In this document: in pieces, positions 6,086 to 10,427 of the stretch
Position numbering within the stretch: the stretch's first letter is position 1
Layout of the letters: each line of letters starts with the position of its first letter
Assembly: GCA_945862035.1 (NCBI GenBank)
Contig: CAMAXB010000088.1
Coordinates: 1-10,427, forward strand
Length of the DNA stretch: 10,427 nt
Source: Opitutus sp. GAS368
GTDB taxonomy: Bacteria > Verrucomicrobiota > Verrucomicrobiia > Opitutales > Opitutaceae
Reading direction: 5' to 3'
The notes under the pieces: generated by a model
Told to the model about the DNA's origin: nothing
The model's input: the letters and a program-made list of their open reading frames with translations, nothing else
Databases searched by the model: none
Translations under genes and position numbers: made by a program

Positions 6086-7210
6086 TCAGCTCAGCCGTAC
6101 GGGCATGATGACGCAGATGAAGCTGTCCAGCGTCTTAAAGACGCCGGGGCTGACCTCGTCCTTGAGCTCGAAAAACACCTCGTCCTTGTTCAGCGCCTTG
6201 AGTGGATCCATCATGAAGGACGGATTGAAGGCGACCTGGAGGTCCGGGCCGCTATAGCCGATCGCCATGGATTCATGGGCCTCCCCGAAATCAGGGCTCT
6301 GCGCGGTGATCTCGAGCAGATTGGACGTCAGCTTGAGCTTCACGGAATTGGACTTCTCGCTGCACACCAGCGCCGCGCGATGAATGCATTGCAGGAAAAG
6401 CTCACGCTCCAGCTTGATGCGCTGGTGGGTCTCCTTCGGGATGACCTGCTGGTAATTCGGGTAATTGCCCTCGACGACCTTGGAGTAGAGGTAGATCGAA
6501 TCGGTCAGCCCGCTGGCATCCTTGTCGGTATTGATCTGGAAGGCCGCCCGGCGGTCGTTGAAGGAAATCTTCAGCTTTTCGCCCTTGTCGAGCATGCGTG
6601 CCAGCTCGTTGACGGTCTTGGCCGGCAGGATGATCGCGCCGGCGCTTGTGGCCGGAACCTCAAGCTCCTTGCTCACCAAGGCGAGGCGTCGGCCGTCCGT
6701 TGCCACGAGCGACAGCTTGCCATCGCGGAAATTGAAATAAACACCGTTGAGGATGTAGCGCGTCTCGTCGGTCGACTGCGCGTACGCGACGCTCTTGAGC
6801 ATGGCGGTGAGCTCAGCCTGCTCGAGGGTGAAGGATTTCTCGTCCCCAAACTCTGGCAGCGGTGGAAACTCCTCCTTGCCGATGCCCATGATGCGGAAAT
6901 TCGAGCCACCCGAGGCAAGCTTCACCTGGTGGTTGGGTGAGGCGTCGAACGTGACATCCACATTGGGCAGTTCGCGCACGATCGTCGCGAGGCGCTTCAC
7001 CGGCAGGGTGACGGCGCCGCCCTCCTTGACCTCGGCCTTGATCTTGCAGCGGATGCCCAGATCGAGATTGGTCGTGGTGAGCGTGATATGGTCCTTCTCG
7101 GCCTCGATCAGGACATTGCTCAGGATTGGCATGGTGGCTTTGGAGCCGACCACGTTGAGGACCTGGGCAAGGCCATTCGTGAAATGATCGCGGTTGATTT
7201 TAAATTTCAT
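6086..7210 (-). CDS. dnaN: DNA polymerase III beta sliding clamp
   Basis: DnaN forms the ring-shaped dimer that tethers the replicative polymerase and many repair proteins to DNA. The 374-residue length is normal. The N-terminal domain carries KATMPILSNVLIE. The middle carries YILNGVYFNFRDGKLSLVATDGRRLA, the segment that lines the partner-binding cleft. The C-terminus ends VIMPVRLS, close to the canonical MPMRL ending. The ATG at 7210 begins the typical MKFKINRDHF, without a Shine-Dalgarno sequence. The gene appears monocistronic, with a predicted promoter upstream and a terminator downstream. It is not next to dnaA, gyrB or recF here, unlike the widespread dnaA-dnaN arrangement. Identity is certain. 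Confidence 0.98.
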   Translation of the reverse strand: MKFKINRDHFTNGLAQVLNVVGSKATMPILSNVLIEAEKDHITLTTTNLDLGIRCKIKAEVKEGGAVTLPVKRLATIVRELPNVDVTFDASPNHQVKLASGGSNFRIMGIGKEEFPPLPEFGDEKSFTLEQAELTAMLKSVAYAQSTDETRYILNGVYFNFRDGKLSLVATDGRRLALVSKELEVPATSAGAIILPAKTVNELARMLDKGEKLKISFNDRRAAFQINTDKDASGLTDSIYLYSKVVEGNYPNYQQVIPKETHQRIKLERELFLQCIHRAALVCSEKSNSVKLKLTSNLLEITAQSPDFGEAHESMAIGYSGPDLQVAFNPSFMMDPLKALNKDEVFFELKDEVSPGVFKTLDSFICVIMPVRLS

Positions 7211-7283
7211 GGACGAGGGGTTCGCGCAGACGCTGCGACCGGGGAAATTAACAAAGGATAAAAGATAAGCTATTCAATAAGGA

Positions 7284-7312
7284 ATTATATCCGTATCAGT
7301 ATGGCTCTGAAG
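7284..7312 (-). promoter_or_regulatory. Predicted dnaN promoter
   Basis: A perfect -10 TATAAT lies on the minus strand at 7289-7284, in an AT-rich pocket of the GC-rich window. The -35 region is weak: CTTCAG with a 17-bp spacer or TTCAGA with 15. Transcription would begin near 7277, giving a leader of about 67 bases. The rest of the gap between dnaN and pssA (to 7456) shows nothing else I can name except a 10-bp direct repeat, GTTGTTGGTC (7430-7439 and 7464-7473). Confidence 0.55.
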
Positions 7313-7456
7313 AAGACCAGTAACCGGGCTCCGCCGAGGCTTTTTTCCCTTTGAAAACGGAGGTGGGTTGGACCGGTGAACAACTTTCTGTCTTCCGCCA
7401 GCAACAGGTCGGTTATGCGCAAGGGCGAGGTTGTTGGTCAGCTGTTGGCCGGTTGC

Positions 7457-8335
7457 TCACACCGTTGTTGGTCCCGGCGTGGGATGACGCTGGCGGCGCC
7501 GGATATGGCGGATGATCCCGAAGAAAATGTAGGCGAGGCAGGCGATGATCATGCCGTACTGGCGGAACACGATCAGGCCGGCGGCACCCACGCCAACCAA
7601 GATGAAGGTCGTGAGCCGGGTCTTGGTCTGTAGGTCGATCTGCTTACCGCTGGGGTAACGAATGGTGCTGACCATGAGGATCGCGATCAGCAGCAGCAGG
7701 ACAGGCAGCGCGAGCGCCCACCGCTGGAGGGATCGGTCGTGCTCAGCGAGGCTGAGGAGGGCCAGGACCAGCGACGCCACCGTGCCCGCCGCGGCCGGGA
7801 CCGGGAGACCCACAAAGTCCTTGCTCGAATCCTTCTGCTCCCGATGGAGCAGGGGGTTCGTGATGACATTGAACCGCGCCAGCCGGATCGCCGCGCAGAG
7901 GAGGTAAACAAACCCCAAGAACCAGCCGATGCTCTGAAACATCGGGTAACCTTGGCTCGGCGAAAGGATCAGAAAGAACACCATCAGCGCCGGCGCCAAA
8001 CCGAAGGAAACGACATCCGCCAGCGAGTCGAATTCGGCTCCGAAGAGGGATTCGCGCCCCCCCATGCGGGCCAGCCGACCATCCAATAGGTCGAAGGCCA
8101 TGGCGCCAAAGATGAACCAGACCGCCTCCTTGAACAAAAGGGCGGCTTCGGGGGTGATCATGTTTTCACCACTGATGCGCATGTCGTAGTGCGCCTGAAT
8201 GCAGCGAATGACCGCCACAAACCCGCAAAACAGATTCGCCGCCGTCATCAGATTGGGCAGGAAATAGATGCGGCTCGCGTTCGCGACCGTGTACGGATTC
8301 TCGCGGTCGTCTTCGGTGGGGGGACGGGGGGCCAT
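7457..8335 (-). CDS. pssA: CDP-diacylglycerol-serine O-phosphatidyltransferase
   Basis: An integral membrane enzyme that condenses CDP-diacylglycerol with L-serine to phosphatidylserine, the precursor of phosphatidylethanolamine. The complete CDP-alcohol phosphatidyltransferase motif D-x2-DG-x2-AR-x8-G-x3-D-x3-D occupies residues 82-107 (D82, D85, G86, A89, R90, G99, D103, D107). Hydrophobic segments lie around 26-45, 68-85, 108-125, 133-152, 175-193, 208-222, 238-256 and 258-275. The blocks RLARFNV and KDFVGLPVPAAAGT favour a phosphatidylserine synthase of the integral-membrane type over phosphatidylglycerophosphate synthase. The basic tail RHIRRRQRH would face the cytoplasm. It starts six bases after the stop codon of the RelE-like gene, so the two are very likely translationally linked in one transcript. 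The ATG has no Shine-Dalgarno sequence. Confidence 0.92.
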   Translation of the reverse strand: MAPRPPTEDDRENPYTVANASRIYFLPNLMTAANLFCGFVAVIRCIQAHYDMRISGENMITPEAALLFKEAVWFIFGAMAFDLLDGRLARMGGRESLFGAEFDSLADVVSFGLAPALMVFFLILSPSQGYPMFQSIGWFLGFVYLLCAAIRLARFNVITNPLLHREQKDSSKDFVGLPVPAAAGTVASLVLALLSLAEHDRSLQRWALALPVLLLLIAILMVSTIRYPSGKQIDLQTKTRLTTFILVGVGAAGLIVFRQYGMIIACLAYIFFGIIRHIRRRQRHPTPGPTTV

Positions 8336-8341
8336 GGCGCG

Positions 8342-8698
8342 CTATTTCCGGGTCAGGGTCTCAAGGTACTTCCAGAACTTGGAGTGCTGTTCCGCCAATT
8401 GGGCCTCGGACACCGGGAGCTTGTTGCGTAGAAGGAAGTCCTCGAGCGAACGGTGATGGAGGATGTACAACACATGGAGCGTCTCCCTTTCCCGGACCTC
8501 AAAGTAGAACCGATGCTCGCCGGCCCGGAGACGATAGAGCGTATGGCCCTCGCGCTGAAATCGTCCCAAGGGCTCGCGCGGCTTCTCCAAGTCAGAGGAT
8601 TTTAAGCTTCCAATCGGCTCTATGGCAGTGAGTTGCGACAGCTTATCCAGCTTGTTCAACTCATGCATGGCGGCCTCGGAGAACGTGACTTGGTACAT
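8342..8698 (-). CDS. Orphan RelE/ParE-superfamily-like protein
   Basis: A 118-residue protein starting MYQVTFSEAAMHELNKLDKL. The fold signature of the RelE/ParE toxin superfamily is recognisable: an N-terminal beta strand and helix pair, then the strand series GHTLYRLRAGEHRFYFEV followed by LHVLYILHHRSLEDFLL (about residues 51-90). A helical extension of about 28 residues (KLPVSEAQLAEQHSKFWKYL) follows. Family RNases act on mRNA at the ribosome (RelE) or inhibit gyrase (ParE). I see no adjacent antitoxin gene: the next gene downstream is pssA and the upstream neighbour is divergent. I choose ATG 8698 because a much longer open frame upstream is antisense to the solute-binding protein gene and has no plausible protein character. 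Being an orphan locked to pssA suggests a domesticated or regulatory role, which is inference. Confidence 0.75.
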   Translation of the reverse strand: MYQVTFSEAAMHELNKLDKLSQLTAIEPIGSLKSSDLEKPREPLGRFQREGHTLYRLRAGEHRFYFEVRERETLHVLYILHHRSLEDFLLRNKLPVSEAQLAEQHSKFWKYLETLTRK

Positions 8699-8977
8699 CG
8701 GGAAGGGGGCTTTAGCCGCGCAAGCGGCAGTCAACCAGCGGAAGTCCGTTCGGACGGTGGGCCTGAATCGCCATGGAACATTCATGTGTAAGTCCGGCCC
8801 CGGCAGCGGCAACGCAAAATCCGGTCGTCCTTGGCCCGCCGTGGGGATCCAGGCTGGACGGGTCCGGTCGCCGGTTTCGTCTTGAGCGGACCGCTCATCG
8901 GGCGGAGCGATCCCTGCTCCGCGGGCACGCGGCCAAAAAAGCATGGCGTTCCTCGGAGCCGACTTCGAAGCTCCCGC
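8699..8977. promoter_or_regulatory. Divergent intergenic region with two palindromes
   Basis: This 279-base gap separates the RelE-like/pssA unit from the divergent solute-binding protein gene. GAGCGG-A-CCGCTC (8884-8896) and GCGGAGC-N7-GCTCCGC (8902-8922) are neighbouring perfect dyads about 60-95 bases before the plus-strand start codon. They could be operators for a sugar-responsive repressor or part of a dispersed repeat. I found no convincing -10/-35 pair and no RNA gene. Confidence 0.4.
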
Positions 8978-10427
8978 ATGCAAGGTAGGCTGGGGAGGCT
9001 TATTCGGAAGGGGCTGGGCGCGTTCGCCTGCGTGGCGATGGTCGCTGCAGCCGTTCGCGCGGCCAACAACGCCGACAGGGTCGAGATTGAGATTCCGATG
9101 TTCTCCGGCGGTTTCGGCACGGCCTTTTTTGAGGAGACCGCCCGGCTCTTCGAACAGGAACGGCCGGGTGTGCGTGTGCGGCTCTATGGCGATCCCCGCA
9201 TCGAGGACAAGGTGCGCGTGCGCGCGATCGATGGCAGCTATCCGGACGGGGCCTTCGCGCCCCGGCTGCTCTGGCCGGCGCTGATCAAGGCGGGCCGCGT
9301 GCGCGACCTCCGGGGGGATTTTGCCGGTGCCAACTGGGAAGGTGACGCCGCGTGGGGCGACACCTTCCTCCCCGGGGCGATCCAGTCGTGGCGGGTGGGC
9401 GAGGGCATCTATGGGGTGCCATTCGGCTACGCCGCCTGGACGATTTTCTACAACCGGGCGCTGTTCCGCGAGCACGGCTGGACCGAACCGCGGACCTGGG
9501 ATGAATTTTTCGCGCTCTGCGAGCGGATTCGCGCCACGGGCCTGGCGCCGGTGAGCCTCACCGGGGTCTATCCGAACTACCCTGATGCCTTCCTGCGTGC
9601 CGCTTTCTACAACCTCGCGGGGGCGACCGGCTGGCGGGACTTAAATGCGCTCGAGCCGGGCATGCGGGCCGATCCGCGCTATGTCCGGGCTGCGGGCATC
9701 CTACAGCGGATCACGCAACAGTACACCCTCCGCGGCTGGGAGGGCGCCACGCACACCGCCTCGCAGCTCGCCTTCCTGCAGGGTCGCTCTGCGATGGTCG
9801 TGTCGGGTTCGTGGATGCTGGGCGAGATGGCGGGCAAGTTTCCCCCGAGCTTCGAGCTGGGCTCAATGGGCTTTCCGGTCTTTCCGGAAGGGGTGGCGGA
9901 TCCCCGGGCGATTCAGACGGGTGCGGACTGTTTCTTCGTGTTTGCCACCGGCAATCCTGAGCGTGAGCGCGCGACGGTGGACTTCTTTCGCTTCCTCACC
10001 TCCCGAGCGCGGGCTGAGGCCTTCATCCGACGTCAGGATGCGCCGGTTGCGGTGCGTGGCGTTCCCCTTGAGGCCTACTCCCCGCTGATGCGTCCGACGG
10101 CCGACCTGATCCTGCAGGCACCCGAGTCGTTCAACATGCCGCAGGTGGCGCTCCAGCCGCCCGCGATCCGCCAGGCGCTGGTCGACGCCCGCAACGCGCT
10201 CATGACCGGTCGGATCAGCCCGGCGGAGTTTGGTGCACGGGTCGAGGCGGCGGCCGCCAGTGACCGGGCCCGGGCGGCCGATCCCGACCGGGTGGAGCTG
10301 CGCCATCCGGTGGCCGGCACGGGTCTGCTTACCGGACTCGCAGTGGTCGCCGGGGCGGCGCTCGTACTTACCGTCCGGCGCCGGCGGACGCTTGCCGCGG
10401 GGGGGGACGGATGGCGATGGGGCGACT
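8978..10427 (+). CDS. Extracellular solute-binding protein with C-terminal membrane helix, partial
   Basis: A family 1 solute-binding protein of a carbohydrate-type ABC importer; 483 codons are visible and the frame is open at the window edge. Residues 1-28 look like a Sec signal peptide: basic RLGRLIRKG, hydrophobic LGAFACVAMVAAAV, then an A-x-A-like VRA cleavage site. The mature domain has family features: EETARLFEQERPGVRVRL (52-69), YGVPFGYAAWTIFYNRALFREHGW followed by EPRTWDEFFALCERI, and AFLQGRSAMVVSGSWMLGEM. Unusually, after the binding domain a hydrophobic segment (about 445-466) is followed by RRRR and continues into what would be cytoplasm. This is consistent with membrane anchoring and possibly with a fused permease domain just beyond the window. 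An ATG at 10411 in another frame could instead start a separate permease. The start ATG has no Shine-Dalgarno sequence. Confidence 0.88.
   Translation, partial: MQGRLGRLIRKGLGAFACVAMVAAAVRAANNADRVEIEIPMFSGGFGTAFFEETARLFEQERPGVRVRLYGDPRIEDKVRVRAIDGSYPDGAFAPRLLWPALIKAGRVRDLRGDFAGANWEGDAAWGDTFLPGAIQSWRVGEGIYGVPFGYAAWTIFYNRALFREHGWTEPRTWDEFFALCERIRATGLAPVSLTGVYPNYPDAFLRAAFYNLAGATGWRDLNALEPGMRADPRYVRAAGILQRITQQYTLRGWEGATHTASQLAFLQGRSAMVVSGSWMLGEMAGKFPPSFELGSMGFPVFPEGVADPRAIQTGADCFFVFATGNPERERATVDFFRFLTSRARAEAFIRRQDAPVAVRGVPLEAYSPLMRPTADLILQAPESFNMPQVALQPPAIRQALVDARNALMTGRISPAEFGARVEAAAASDRARAADPDRVELRHPVAGTGLLTGLAVVAGAALVLTVRRRRTLAAGGDGWRWGD

Noticed and set aside
6068..6940. Plus-strand 290-codon frame antisense to dnaN
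   Set aside because: dnaN is certain on the other strand. This is a mirror frame rich in Leu, Asp and Arg.
7327..7347. GC-rich stretch followed by TTTTTT on the plus strand
   Set aside because: The stem is only a few pairs with mismatches, and no plus-strand gene ends there.
8342..9475. A 377-codon minus-strand frame extending the RelE-like gene upstream
   Set aside because: The extension is antisense to the solute-binding protein and low in plausible structure. The RelE-like fold begins at Met 8698.

Overview
The window looks like chromosome of a GC-rich member of the Verrucomicrobiota, most likely the Opitutaceae. That placement rests on my recognition of the RecA, DnaN, PssA and RNA methyltransferase sequences and on the gene mix. 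No 16S or other decisive marker is present. Most genes are housekeeping. None of the start codons has a recognisable Shine-Dalgarno sequence.

Layout, left to right: recA (minus, C-terminus cut off by the window edge), with a promoter whose -10 lies inside an 18-bp palindrome; a TrmH/SpoU-family RNA 2'-O-methyltransferase (minus); a divergent TrmA/RlmD-type Fe-S m5U RNA methyltransferase (plus); a roughly 180-bp foldback repeat element; a decayed MazG-like pyrophosphohydrolase gene (minus); a Na/Pi-cotransporter-family membrane protein and an unrecognised membrane-anchored protein, probably one operon (minus); dnaN (minus) with a good -10 and a terminator hairpin; an orphan RelE/ParE-like protein followed six bases later by pssA (minus); and, divergent from these, a secreted family 1 solute-binding protein (plus) that carries a C-terminal membrane helix and runs off the right edge.

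The most unusual signal is short repetitive DNA, both between and inside genes. The TrmH gene carries one in-frame insert with a 14-bp perfect inverted repeat. The RlmD-type gene carries three in-frame inserts: an AT-rich ATCGA-like tract, a double hairpin with a 20-bp perfect palindrome plus a 14-bp-arm stem-loop, and a CCGCATT tandem tract. A 12-bp core, AGCGAGGCTAGC, is shared by the second RlmD insert and one arm of the intergenic foldback element. The window therefore appears to show a mosaic repeat population that has entered conserved enzymes without breaking their frames. This resembles in principle the palindromic elements described inside Rickettsia genes, but with different sequences.

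Functionally the region combines DNA maintenance (recA, dnaN), RNA modification (two methyltransferases), phospholipid synthesis (pssA), ion or phosphate transport and sugar import. I see no defence system, CRISPR array, tRNA, rRNA or complete insertion sequence.
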